Assembly (NCBI RefSeq): GCF_000523235.1
Contig: NZ_CP006850.1
Span: forward strand, 8,246,001 to 8,310,000
Length of the DNA: 64,000 nt
Origin: Nocardia nova SH22a
GTDB taxonomy: Bacteria > Actinomycetota > Actinomycetes > Mycobacteriales > Mycobacteriaceae
Direction: 5' to 3'
The notes under the pieces were generated by a model. It was given only the letters and a program-made list of their open reading frames with translations. It made no database searches and was not told where the DNA came from. The translations under genes and the position numbers were made by a program. This document shows, one piece after another, positions 16,306 to 24,945 of this stretch; within the stretch, counting starts at the first letter, position 1; the number at the start of each line of letters is the position of its first letter.

Positions 16306-17576
16306 GGGTCAAGAGTTCGACGGTCGCGGTGCTGTCTGTGTTCCTCGGGGTGGTCCTGCTCGTCACGGCCGCGCTCTGGCTGGGCCGCGATACCGAGCCG
16401 ACGGGGCGGACGGTGGTGCGGCTGCGGATCTGGGATCAGAGCTTCGTGCCCGCCTATCGCGCCGCGCTCGATGAATTCGAGCGCGGCAACCCGGATGTCG
16501 AGGTTCGGATCACGGTGGTGCCGTGGGCTTCCTATCCGCAGAAATTGCGATTGGATGTGGCCGGCGGCACCGTCGACGATCTGTTCTGGACGAACACCTA
16601 CACCGACTATGCCGATGCGGGGAGGCTCGCCGATATCGGCGCCATGCTCGGCCCGGATGCCGTACCGCAATGGGATCCCGATGCGGTCACCCAGTACACC
16701 CGGAACGGAAAACTCTGGGCGGTACCGCAATTCGTCGACGGTGGTTCCGCGATCTATTACAACCGGGACCTGCTCGCCGCCGCCGGAGTCGATCCCGCGC
16801 AACTCGGCGAGCTGACCTGGAATCCGCACGGGCCCGACACCTTCCGACCGCTCCTGCAGCGGCTCGCGGCGACCGGGACCTGGGCCTACAACACCGCCAA
16901 CGACTTCCAGTCCATCGAGCTGCCGTATCTGGGTTCGGCGGGCGGCCGGTTCCAGGACGGCGACCGCTACGTCTTCGACAGTCCACAGGGTGTGGACGCC
17001 TTCGGATATCTCACAGGTCTGGTCGGCGCGGGACTCACGCCGCCTGCTGCCGATACCCGCACCGGGAGCGATTTCGCGAAGAACGCCTTCCTGCAGGGAA
17101 AGCTGGCGCTGTTCCAATCCGGTAGTTTCTCGCTGGCCTCGATCGCGGAACAGGCCCGATTCCCATGGGGCATCGCGATGATCCCCGCGGGACCGGCGGG
17201 ACGGGTCAGTACGAACAACGCGATCGGAATCGCCGCGAACGCGCACACCGCTCATCCCGATGCGGTGCGGCGCGTACTTGCCTGGCTGGGCAGTGCGGCC
17301 GGGAACCGCTATCTGGCGGCCGGGGGACAGACCGTTCCGGCGGTGGTCGCCGATCGGCAGATCTATCGGGAGTACTGGTCGCGCAGGGGAATCGAGGTCT
17401 CGCCGTTCTTCGATGTGCTGCGCGGCCGGCGCATCGAATCCGGTGGCGGACCGGGGTTCACGGCGGCGTTGAAGGCCATCGACGCGATCTTCGACCAGAT
17501 GTTCCTCGGGCAGATTCCGGCGCCGGAGGCGCTGCGTCGCGCACAGCACGCCGCCGAAGAGGCCGCCGCGGGCTGA
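16302..17576 (+). CDS. Extracellular sugar-binding protein of the ABC importer
   Basis: A 424-residue solute-binding protein starting at ATG 16302 (ATGA overlap with the permease stop). A single N-terminal hydrophobic helix (VAVLSVFLGVVLLVTAALWL) has no lipobox cysteine, so it may be membrane-anchored or cleaved rather than lipidated. The body has the family-1 binding-protein fold (LRIWDQSFVPAYRAALDEFE, DLFWTNTYTDYADAG, LWAVPQFVDGGSAIYYNRDL). No ATPase gene is adjacent, so a shared MsiK-like ATPase encoded elsewhere is inferred. Confidence 0.88.
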   Translation: MRVKSSTVAVLSVFLGVVLLVTAALWLGRDTEPTGRTVVRLRIWDQSFVPAYRAALDEFERGNPDVEVRITVVPWASYPQKLRLDVAGGTVDDLFWTNTYTDYADAGRLADIGAMLGPDAVPQWDPDAVTQYTRNGKLWAVPQFVDGGSAIYYNRDLLAAAGVDPAQLGELTWNPHGPDTFRPLLQRLAATGTWAYNTANDFQSIELPYLGSAGGRFQDGDRYVFDSPQGVDAFGYLTGLVGAGLTPPAADTRTGSDFAKNAFLQGKLALFQSGSFSLASIAEQARFPWGIAMIPAGPAGRVSTNNAIGIAANAHTAHPDAVRRVLAWLGSAAGNRYLAAGGQTVPAVVADRQIYREYWSRRGIEVSPFFDVLRGRRIESGGGPGFTAALKAIDAIFDQMFLGQIPAPEALRRAQHAAEEAAAG

Positions 17577-18578
17577 TCAGATCCGGCTGTGATCGACCAG
17601 CGGCGTGCGCGGGCCGAACGCGGGTTTGCGGGCCTGGCCGGAGATCTCGAGCAACCGGATCGCGCGATAGCGGTGCGGCCGTAGCGGTTCCAGGTACTCG
17701 ACCATCTCGTCGTCGTCGATCGGGCGGCCCAGCAGGGTCCAGCCGACGATGGCCGCGAGGTGGAAATCACCGACCGACAACGCATCCGCGTCACCGAACG
17801 CGCGCTGGGCGATTTCGGCCGCGGTCCACACCCCGATACCCGGCACCGTGCGCAGCCGCTCCGACGCGGCAGCCGGGTCATCCATCGCCGCCGCGGCTTC
17901 CAGGGTCGCCGCCGCGCGGGCCGCGGTGACGATGGTGCGCGATCGGCGCGGGTCGACATTGGCGCGGTGATACTCCCAGGACGGGATATAGCGCCAGGTT
18001 TCCGCGGCCGGTGGTATCCGCATCGGCTCCGGGGTCGGCCCCGGAGCGGGATCTCCATAGCGCCACACCAGTTTTCGCCACGACGCGCGAGCGGTCACCG
18101 TGTGCACCCGCTGCTCGAGCACCGCCGGAACCAACGCCTCGAAGACACAGCCGGTGCGCAGCATCCGCAATCCGGGATGGCGGCGGTGGGCCTCGGCGAT
18201 ACGCGGATGCTCGGGGGCGAAATCATCCAGCTCCTCGTCGACGCAGAGCATGCGCGGGAGTTGATCGAGGAATTCCGCGGCGCCCGGTCCCCAGGCACGC
18301 GCGCCGATCGCGGCGGGGCCGTCCTGGACGAGCCGGTAGGTCACCGGACCGCTCGGCATCCGCGATCCCCGCCAGTGCGCGCCGTCGCGGGTGACGCGAT
18401 GGCAGGGGTCACCGGCGCCGCGGCGCAGCGGGGTGAGGGTGGCGTCGAGAGCGATCGGCCGCGAGGCGGTAACCGTGCGCGCCGCGCCGCCGGTGACGGA
18501 GGCGTGCCTGCTGCGAGTACCGCGGTGTGCTCGGGCGGTACTCGGCGCGGCCTCGCTGCGTCCGTACATCCGGTCCAT
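17577..18578 (-). CDS. DNA-3-methyladenine glycosylase 2-like (AlkA/HhH-GPD family)
   Basis: The C-terminal half has a helix-hairpin-helix (LRTVPGIGVWTAAEIAQRAFG) followed by the catalytic-type Asp in SVGDFHLAAIVGW, the HhH-GPD signature of base-excision glycosylases that remove alkylated purines. CVFEALVPAVLEQRV matches the conserved AlkA helix. The ATG at 18578 (MDRMYGRSE) or 18569 is preferred; the frame extends to 18725 but those 49 residues are Pro/Arg-rich and unlike the family. It converges on the sugar ABC operon. Substrate range within the family is uncertain. Confidence 0.85.
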   Translation of the reverse strand: MDRMYGRSEAAPSTARAHRGTRSRHASVTGGAARTVTASRPIALDATLTPLRRGAGDPCHRVTRDGAHWRGSRMPSGPVTYRLVQDGPAAIGARAWGPGAAEFLDQLPRMLCVDEELDDFAPEHPRIAEAHRRHPGLRMLRTGCVFEALVPAVLEQRVHTVTARASWRKLVWRYGDPAPGPTPEPMRIPPAAETWRYIPSWEYHRANVDPRRSRTIVTAARAAATLEAAAAMDDPAAASERLRTVPGIGVWTAAEIAQRAFGDADALSVGDFHLAAIVGWTLLGRPIDDDEMVEYLEPLRPHRYRAIRLLEISGQARKPAFGPRTPLVDHSRI

Positions 18579-18820
18579 CCTCGCACCGGCCGGTCCGGTG
18601 CCGGATTCCGGCTCGCGGGTTGTTCCCGCCGGGACCTCCCGGACGCGGGAAGTGCCGCTCGCGTCGGCGGGCGGACCTGGCGACACTGAATACTGTGGTC
18701 GGCGCGTATGGCGTGGGTCACGCATCTCCGCAGTGATGTAACGGTATGATCACGCATGCCGATTTCGATGAAGAATGGTTTCAATAGCAATCGTTCGGCA
18801 AAGACCTTACGGAGGTTTCC

Positions 18821-18925
18821 ATGCTTACCAATGTTCTGAACGTGCTGCTCGCTGCGTGGGGCGGGGTATCCGCGGGCAGTTCGGGTTATCAGATTCCTCC
18901 CGGCACTCTGCCGTTCGGTAGCTGA
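18821..18925 (+). CDS. 34-residue small protein with strong ribosome binding site
   Basis: The ORF encodes MLTNVLNVLLAAWGGVSAG then SSGYQIPPGTLPFGS. An ACGGAGG site lies 5 bases before the ATG and an 11-bp hairpin follows 10 bases after the stop, so this looks like an independent transcription unit. The N-terminal half is hydrophobic, consistent with a short membrane-associated or secreted peptide. I recognise no family. Confidence 0.6.
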   Translation: MLTNVLNVLLAAWGGVSAGSSGYQIPPGTLPFGS

Positions 18926-18934
18926 TCCCTTCGG

Positions 18935-18960
18935 CCCGCCGCCTCGCCCGAGGCGGCGGG
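18935..18960 (+). terminator. Hairpin after the 34-residue ORF
   Basis: CCCGCCGCCTC at 18935-18945 pairs with GAGGCGGCGGG at 18950-18960 over a 4-base loop. It is 10 bases downstream of the small ORF and 33 bases from the convergent oxidase stop, so it could serve both. Confidence 0.65.
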
Positions 18961-18992
18961 TTCGGGCGGTACCCGACCCCTCGACCGGGCGA

Positions 18993-21773
18993 TCAGATCG
19001 GTCGGCGTCCCGTGAGGAATTCCGCCAGATGCCGCCCTCGGTGTCCGCCCAGTTGTTCCGCCTGCGTCCGGCAGGAGAATCCGTCGGCCAGCAGGCCGCT
19101 CCCGGGTTCTGCCGCGCGCAACGCCGGTAAAAGGCCCGCTTCGGCCACGGCAACGGAAATGTCGTAGTGCCCGGATTGCATTCCGAAGTTCCCAGCAAGT
19201 CCACAGCATCCGCTAATTTCGGTGATATCCGCACCGGTGCGCCGCAGCAGCCGCAGATCGGCGGCGAATCCGGTCACCGCGTGTTGATGGCAGTGCGGCT
19301 GTACCACCACGGACTCGCCCGAGCGATCGGCCGGCGACCACGCGGTCTGCTCCTCGAGGAATTCGGCCAGCGTGCGCACCGCGCCGGCGGTCGGCGCCGA
19401 TCTCGGATCGCCGGGTAGCAGTTCGGTCAGATCGGATCGCAGCACCGCCGTGCACGAGGGTTCCAGGCCGATCACCGGACCACCGTCGCGGACCTGCTCC
19501 TCGAGTGCGCCCAGCCCGGCACGCAGGCGTTTGCGCGCGCCGTCGAGCTGTCCGGTGCTGATCCAGGTGAGCCCGCAACACACCCGGCGATCCGGGATCC
19601 GCACGCGGTATCCCGTCGATTCGATCAATTCGACTGCAGCCCAGCCGATTTCCGGTGCGAAGGCATCCGTGAAGCTGTCGATCCACAGCATCGCCGCCGA
19701 CCGATCCGGATGCTTTTCGGGTGCGCGTCGCGCCCACTGCCGCCGGAACGATCGCGCCGCCAGTCGCGGCGCCGGGCGGCGCGGATCCATTCCCGCCCAG
19801 CGCATGCCGAGTGCACGCATCCGGTCGTTGCCGGTGAGCGCGTTGACGATTCGCGGCATCGCGGTTCCGGCGGCCAGCCAGCGGGGGAGTTGCCCCAGGA
19901 CGTAGTGGTCGATCGGACGAACGCGGTGCCGGTAGGCCCGGTACAGGGTTTCGGATTTGTAGGTCGCCATATCGACCCCGGCCGGACAGTCGGACGCGCA
20001 CGCCCGGCAGGACAGGCACAGGTCCAGCGATTCGGCGACCGCGTCGTCGCGCCAGTCGAGGGCGCCGCGCACCACCTCCTGCAGCACCCGGGCGCGGCCG
20101 CGGGTGCTGTCCTTCTCGTCGGCGGTGGCCAGATAGGACGGGCACATGAAGCCGCCGGTCGCGCGGGTGTCGGCCCGGCATTTCCCGACGCCGACACAGC
20201 GGTGCGCGGCGGTGCCGATATCGCCGTCGGCGGCGAACGCGAATCCTCCGGCATCCGGTACCGGCCGCAGGCCCGCCAGGCGCAGCTGCGCGTCCACCGG
20301 TTGCGGGCGGACCAGCACTCCCGGATTCAGCAGATCCTCGGGGTCGAAAAGGCCCTTGAATTCGGCGAATATCCGCAGCGCCGCAGGAGAGTACATGCGC
20401 GACAACAACTCCGACCGGGCCCGGCCGTCACCGTGCTCGCCAGACGCGGAGCCCCCGTATCGGACGACCAGATCGGTGGCGTCGCAGAGGAATTCCCGGA
20501 ATCGCTGTGGCGCATCGGCGATCGGCAGATCCAAGCGGACGTGGATGCAGCCGTCGCCGATATGCCCGTACAGCAATCCGTCGACCCGATGCGCACGCAT
20601 CAGGGCGTCGAAATCGCGCAGATAGGCACCCAGATGTTCGGGCGGAACCGCGGCGTCCTCCCAGCCGGGCCAGGCGGGTGCGCCCTCCGGGGTCCGGCCC
20701 GCGAGTCCGGCGCCGTCCGCGCGAATCCGCCACAGCCGGGCGGCGATCCCGGTGTCGGTGACGATGCGGGAATCGACCGCACCGCAGGCGCGAACCATCG
20801 AGGCGGCGGATTCGCGGGCGAATTCGACCGTGTCCCCGGCGAATTCGACGAACAGCCAGGCGCCACCGGCGGGCAGTTCGGGCACCGATCCACCGTGTGC
20901 GCGGACGACGTCGACCAGGCGCGCGTCCAAACCCTCCACCGCGATCGGCCGCTCGGCCAGCACCGCCCGCACATCGTCGGCGGCGGTGGGCATATCGGGA
21001 TAGCCCAGCACCACGAGGACGGTGGCCTTCGGTACCGGTACCAGATCCACGCTCGCGTCCAGGAGCAGTCCGCAGGTGCCCTCGGAACCCACGAACGCCT
21101 TCGCGATCGACGAGCCGTGTTCGGGCGTCAGGTGGTGCAGTCCGTATCCGGACGCCTGCCGATCGAATCGGCCCAGATCGGTGCGTAATACGGCCAGATT
21201 GCGCTGGGCGAACTCGGGCAGGCCGGGGATCACCGACAGGTCCGTTCCCAGCGTGCGCTCGATCCCTAGACCGTCGAGTACGCGCAGTTCGCGCACGGTA
21301 TCGGAGGTCCGGCCCCAGGCCACGGCGCGGGGACCGCAGGCATTGTTGCCGATCATTCCGCCGAGAGTGCACCGGTTCTGGGTGGACGGGTCCGGGCCCA
21401 GGCGCAGCCCGTACCGCGCCGCGGACCGCTGCAAACCCGACAGCACCACGCCGGGTTGCACTCGGGCACAACGACTGTCGGGATCGATCGAGAGCACGGC
21501 GTTCATGTACCGGCTGAAATCCAGCACCAGGCCGGAGCCGATCGCATTGCCCGCCACCGAGGTTCCGCCGCCTCGCGCCGTGACCGGCAGGCCCTGTTCG
21601 CGCGCCGCGCTCAACGACAGCGCCACATCCTCGTCCCCGCGCGGGAAGACCACCGCCGTCGGCAGGACCCGGTAATTGGAGGCGTCCGAGGCGTACTCCG
21701 CACGACGGCGCTCGTCGGACTCGACCTCGCCATCGATCCGGTCGCGCAGAGCCCGCACCCAGGAGTCGGTCAT
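18993..21773 (-). CDS. FAD-linked oxidase fused to Fe-S/CCG domain (D-lactate dehydrogenase-like)
   Basis: A 926-residue cytoplasmic oxidoreductase. The N-terminal FAD domain (roughly residues 30-470) has the P-loop TARGGGTSVAGNA and GGMIGNNACGPRA, and HIGDGCIHVR in the FAD-oxidase C-terminal domain. The C-terminal half has ferredoxin-type cysteines (CVGVGKCRAD, then CLSCRACASDCPAG) and two CCG motifs (CCGLTWISTG, CCGLAGNFGMQ). This is the layout of D-lactate or glycolate dehydrogenases feeding electrons to quinone. ATG 21773 is chosen because the homologous region begins there; the extra ~174 residues of the longer frame lie inside the oxidoreductase gene and are not protein-like. Confidence 0.9.
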   Translation of the reverse strand: MTDSWVRALRDRIDGEVESDERRRAEYASDASNYRVLPTAVVFPRGDEDVALSLSAAREQGLPVTARGGGTSVAGNAIGSGLVLDFSRYMNAVLSIDPDSRCARVQPGVVLSGLQRSAARYGLRLGPDPSTQNRCTLGGMIGNNACGPRAVAWGRTSDTVRELRVLDGLGIERTLGTDLSVIPGLPEFAQRNLAVLRTDLGRFDRQASGYGLHHLTPEHGSSIAKAFVGSEGTCGLLLDASVDLVPVPKATVLVVLGYPDMPTAADDVRAVLAERPIAVEGLDARLVDVVRAHGGSVPELPAGGAWLFVEFAGDTVEFARESAASMVRACGAVDSRIVTDTGIAARLWRIRADGAGLAGRTPEGAPAWPGWEDAAVPPEHLGAYLRDFDALMRAHRVDGLLYGHIGDGCIHVRLDLPIADAPQRFREFLCDATDLVVRYGGSASGEHGDGRARSELLSRMYSPAALRIFAEFKGLFDPEDLLNPGVLVRPQPVDAQLRLAGLRPVPDAGGFAFAADGDIGTAAHRCVGVGKCRADTRATGGFMCPSYLATADEKDSTRGRARVLQEVVRGALDWRDDAVAESLDLCLSCRACASDCPAGVDMATYKSETLYRAYRHRVRPIDHYVLGQLPRWLAAGTAMPRIVNALTGNDRMRALGMRWAGMDPRRPAPRLAARSFRRQWARRAPEKHPDRSAAMLWIDSFTDAFAPEIGWAAVELIESTGYRVRIPDRRVCCGLTWISTGQLDGARKRLRAGLGALEEQVRDGGPVIGLEPSCTAVLRSDLTELLPGDPRSAPTAGAVRTLAEFLEEQTAWSPADRSGESVVVQPHCHQHAVTGFAADLRLLRRTGADITEISGCCGLAGNFGMQSGHYDISVAVAEAGLLPALRAAEPGSGLLADGFSCRTQAEQLGGHRGRHLAEFLTGRRPI

Positions 21774-21798
21774 ATCGCCAGCGTAGAACCTCGCGACA

Positions 21799-22719
21799 TC
21801 AGGACGGCAGCAACACGATCTTGCCGAGACCGTGCCCCGTCTCGCTCTCCCGCTGCGCCGCGGCGGCCTCGCCGAGCGGATAGGGCCGGGCGGGCCCGGG
21901 TAACCGGAACTCCCCGGTGGCGACCAGCCGTGCGACCCGCTCCACCGCGTCCAGGCCGTCCTTGCCCGCGCGGGAGAAGAACGCCACACCCTTGTCGGCC
22001 GCGGCGCCGTCGGCGATCGTGATGATCCGGTCGGTGGAACCGCGCAATTCGATTGCGGCGTCGAGGAATCCGTGTCCGGCGCAGTCGAATACCGCGTCGA
22101 TTCCGTGCGGGGCGAGTGCTCGCACCCGGTCCGCCACACCGGCCCCGTAGGTGGTGGGCTCGGCGCCGAACGACCGGACCACGTCCTGATTGGCCGCCGA
22201 GGCGGTGCCGACGACCCGCGCGCCGTACGACCGAGCCAGCTGCACCACGAATGCCCCGACCGCACCGGAGGCCCCGTTGACCAGCAGTGTCTCACCCGAC
22301 TTCACATCGAGTTCGGCCAGGCCGCCGCCCGCGGTGTTCGCCGCGACCGGAATCGCGACCGCGTCCAGGAAGGACAGGCCGGAGGGCTTGCGGACCAGCG
22401 GACCGGCGAGGGCGTACTCGGCGTAACCGCCACCCTGTGCCCAGCCCAGGACCCGGTCACCGGCCCGGAAGGGAGCATCCGGACCGGCCGCGTCGACCAC
22501 ACCCGCGATCTCGAATCCGGCGCGGCGGGGGAAGGACCCCGGGCCCGGCATCAACCCGGCGCGCATCTTCCAGTCGGCGGGATTGACACCGGCCGCCTTC
22601 ACCGCGACCCGGATCTGATTCACCGACGGGTCGGGAATCGGCACCTCGACCTGCTCCAATACCTCCGGTCCGCCCTCCCGGTCGTACTGGATTGCCCGCA
22701 TCCGATTGTTCGACGCCAT
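21799..22719 (-). CDS. NADP-dependent quinone oxidoreductase-like MDR protein
   Basis: A 306-residue medium-chain reductase without the catalytic zinc ligands. It has AAGVNPADWKMR near the N-terminus, the cofactor motif NGASGAVGAFVVQLARSYGARVVG, and FDCAGHGFLDAAIEL. Members reduce quinones or enones with NADPH. It is divergent from an ABC exporter and shares the upstream region containing a MerR/SoxR-type operator; such reductases are known SoxR targets in streptomycetes, so co-regulation is plausible. Physiological substrate unknown. Confidence 0.88.
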   Translation of the reverse strand: MASNNRMRAIQYDREGGPEVLEQVEVPIPDPSVNQIRVAVKAAGVNPADWKMRAGLMPGPGSFPRRAGFEIAGVVDAAGPDAPFRAGDRVLGWAQGGGYAEYALAGPLVRKPSGLSFLDAVAIPVAANTAGGGLAELDVKSGETLLVNGASGAVGAFVVQLARSYGARVVGTASAANQDVVRSFGAEPTTYGAGVADRVRALAPHGIDAVFDCAGHGFLDAAIELRGSTDRIITIADGAAADKGVAFFSRAGKDGLDAVERVARLVATGEFRLPGPARPYPLGEAAAAQRESETGHGLGKIVLLPS

Positions 22720-22769
22720 GCCCCGACCCTATCGGCCGCCGAATTTCGCCCGTGGCGAAGCGGGACTAC

Positions 22770-22800
22770 TTGCCCTCAACCTTTGTTGAGGTCTTAGTGT
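22770..22800 (+). promoter_or_regulatory. MerR/SoxR-type promoter with operator in a 19-bp spacer
   Basis: The dyad CCTCAAC-CTTT-GTTGAGG (22774-22791) lies between a -35-like TTGCCC (22770-22775) and a -10-like TAGTGT (22795-22800). The 19-bp spacer with the dyad inside it is the hallmark of MerR-family promoters; the SoxR consensus is CCTCAAG-N4-CTTGAGG with the same geometry. It points toward the ABC exporter. No regulator gene of this family is in the window. Confidence 0.8.
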
Positions 22801-22846
22801 CGGTGTCCCGGAGTTCAATGGGACCCGGCAGCGGAAGGAGATGCGG

Positions 22847-24727
22847 ATGAGCATCGAATCGGTCGCGTGGAGTCAGCTGTACCGGCAGGCGCATGCACCC
22901 CAGGAGCGGCGTGGTCTGCGCCGCGAGACGGCCGCGCGCATTCTGCGATTCGCCCGGCCGCACCGTGGCCCGCTCATCGGATTCCTGGTGTTCAGCATCG
23001 CGTCCGCGCTGCTCGCGGTGGCCAATCCGGTGCTGGCCGGACGGGTGGTGAACGATATCGTCGGCCATGCCGCACCGCGCTCGGTGGTGACGCTCGCGGT
23101 GGTGATCGGGTTGGTGGCGGTTCTGGACGCGGCACTGGGGATCGTCATCCGGTGGTTGTCCGCCCGGATCGGGGAGGGGTTGATCCTCGATCTACGGACG
23201 GCGGTATTCGATCACGTGCAGCGCATGCCGGTCGCCTTCTTCACCCGCACCCGCACCGGTGCGCTGGTGAGCAGGCTCAACAACGATGTGATCGGGGCGC
23301 AGCGCGCGTTCAGCACCACGCTGTCCGGTGTGGTGACCAATATCGTCACGCTGGTACTCACCGTGGCGGTGATGGCGCGGTTGTCCTGGCAGATCACCCT
23401 GCTGGCCTTGATCCTGTTGCCGCTGTTCATGTTTCCCGCCCGCCGGATGGGCACGCGGATCGCGGCCATTCAGCGTGAGGCGGCCCAGCTCAATGCCTCG
23501 ATGAGCACCCAGATGACCGAGCGTTTCTCCGCGCCGGGCGCCACCCTGGTGAAACTGTTCGGACGCCCCGATCAGGAATCGGGCGAATTCTCGATGCGGG
23601 CCGGGCGGGTCCGGGATATCGGCGTGCGTACGGCGATGCTGCAGACGGTTTTCGTCACCGCCCTCACGCTGGTGTCGGCACTGGCGGTGGCGCTGGTCTA
23701 CGGGCTGGGCGGCTGGTACGCCCTGCGCGGCCAGCTCGATGCCGGGTCCGTCGTCGCCCTGTCGCTGCTGCTGACCAGGTTGTACACCCCGCTCACCGCG
23801 CTGGCCAGTGCGCGAGTGGACATCATGTCGGCACTGGTGAGCTTCGAGCGGGTCTTCGAGATCCTCGACCTGAAACCGCTGATCGAAGAAGCCCCGGATG
23901 CGGTGGCGGTACCGGCCGGACCCGTCTCGGTGGAATTCGACCGGGTGACCTTCTCCTACCCGTCGGCGGACAAGGTGTCGCTGGCCTCACTCGAGGACGT
24001 CTCCACCCTCGACCACCGCGGCGGCACCGAGGTGTTGCACGATATCTCGCTGCGCGCCGAACCCGGGCAGATGATCGCACTGGTCGGCTCCTCGGGCGCC
24101 GGGAAATCGACCATCGCGCAACTGCTTTCACGCCTGTACGACGTGGACAGTGGCGGCGTCCGGCTCAACGGCGTCGACGTGCGCGACGCCACCACCCGCT
24201 CGATACAGGACACGATCGGCCTGGTGACCCAGGACGGCCACCTCTTCCACGACACCATCAGGGCGAACCTCCTGCTGGCCCGCCCCGGAGCCGAGGACGA
24301 CGAACTGTGGAACGCCCTGGAACGCGCACGGCTGCGCACGGTGATCGAACAACTCCCCGACGGTCTCGACACCGTGGTCGGTGAGCGCGGCTACCGCCTC
24401 TCCGGCGGCGAACGCCAACGCCTGACCATCGCCCGCCTACTGCTCAAACAGCCCCGAGTGGTAATCCTCGACGAGGCCACCGCCTCCCTGGACTCCACCT
24501 CCGAAGCAGCAGTCCAAGCCGCCCTGACCGAAGCCCTGGAAGGCCGCACCGCCCTGGTCATCGCCCACCGCCTGTCCACCATCCGAAAGGCCGACGAAAT
24601 CCTGGTGGTCGAAGACGGCCGCATCATCGAACGGGGAGACCACACCCGCCTACTCACCGAACAGGGCCGCTACGCGGAGCTGTACCGCACCCAGTTCGCC
24701 GACGATTCCGAGGTCGCCGTGGCATAA
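22847..24727 (+). CDS. ABC exporter, fused membrane and ATP-binding domains
   Basis: A 626-residue half-transporter. The N-terminal ~320 residues form a six-helix exporter domain (FLVFSIASALLAVANPVLAGRVV, LALILLPLFMFPARR). The ATPase domain has Walker A GSSGAGKST, signature LSGGERQR, Walker B VVILDEATASLD and the switch His in IAHRLS. It probably acts as a homodimer exporting drugs or lipids. The second ATG (22847) is chosen because the GGAAGGAG site abuts the first ATG (22841) but sits 6 bases from the second. A MerR/SoxR-type promoter upstream suggests induction by redox-active compounds. Confidence 0.93.
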   Translation: MSIESVAWSQLYRQAHAPQERRGLRRETAARILRFARPHRGPLIGFLVFSIASALLAVANPVLAGRVVNDIVGHAAPRSVVTLAVVIGLVAVLDAALGIVIRWLSARIGEGLILDLRTAVFDHVQRMPVAFFTRTRTGALVSRLNNDVIGAQRAFSTTLSGVVTNIVTLVLTVAVMARLSWQITLLALILLPLFMFPARRMGTRIAAIQREAAQLNASMSTQMTERFSAPGATLVKLFGRPDQESGEFSMRAGRVRDIGVRTAMLQTVFVTALTLVSALAVALVYGLGGWYALRGQLDAGSVVALSLLLTRLYTPLTALASARVDIMSALVSFERVFEILDLKPLIEEAPDAVAVPAGPVSVEFDRVTFSYPSADKVSLASLEDVSTLDHRGGTEVLHDISLRAEPGQMIALVGSSGAGKSTIAQLLSRLYDVDSGGVRLNGVDVRDATTRSIQDTIGLVTQDGHLFHDTIRANLLLARPGAEDDELWNALERARLRTVIEQLPDGLDTVVGERGYRLSGGERQRLTIARLLLKQPRVVILDEATASLDSTSEAAVQAALTEALEGRTALVIAHRLSTIRKADEILVVEDGRIIERGDHTRLLTEQGRYAELYRTQFADDSEVAVA

Positions 24728-24746
24728 GCACGCCAGCCGATCCGGC

Positions 24747-24790
24747 TGTCGTCACATGGCAACAGCCGACAATGTCGCCACGTGACGACA
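24747..24790. terminator. Imperfect hairpin downstream of the ABC exporter
   Basis: TGTCGTCAC at 24747-24755 is complementary to GTGACGACA at 24782-24790, with further inner pairing (TGGC with GCCA), 20 bases after the exporter stop. Confidence 0.5.
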
Positions 24791-24908
24791 GGGACCGTGC
24801 ATCGCCCCGGCGACCGCGGTCCCTCTCGGCGTGAGGTCGAATCCCGAATCGACAGCCATGGATCCGCAGTGGAGTGCCAGGACACTCGACAAAACTCCCG
24901 GCAATACT

Positions 24909-24943
24909 GTTGTGCGGCGAGGCAGCCAGCCTCGCCGCACAAC
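24909..24943 (-). terminator. Perfect 15-bp hairpin after the MFS gene
   Basis: GTTGTGCGGCGAGGC at 24909-24923 is exactly complementary to 24929-24943, with a 5-base AGCCA loop. It lies 2 bases beyond the stop of the minus-strand MFS transporter. Confidence 0.75.
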
Positions 24944-24945
24944 GT

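Noticed and set aside
18993..22295. The FAD/Fe-S oxidase frame extends to 1100 residues
   Set aside because: The extra N-terminal ~174 residues lie on the oxidoreductase gene in another frame and are Arg/Ser/Pro-rich without protein-like pattern. The family begins at ATG 21773.
24747..24943. Neighbouring hairpins at 24747-24790 and 24909-24943 as a possible mobile-element end or CRISPR-like array
   Set aside because: The two hairpins differ in sequence, are next to stop codons and are best read as terminators. No repeat-spacer pattern exists.
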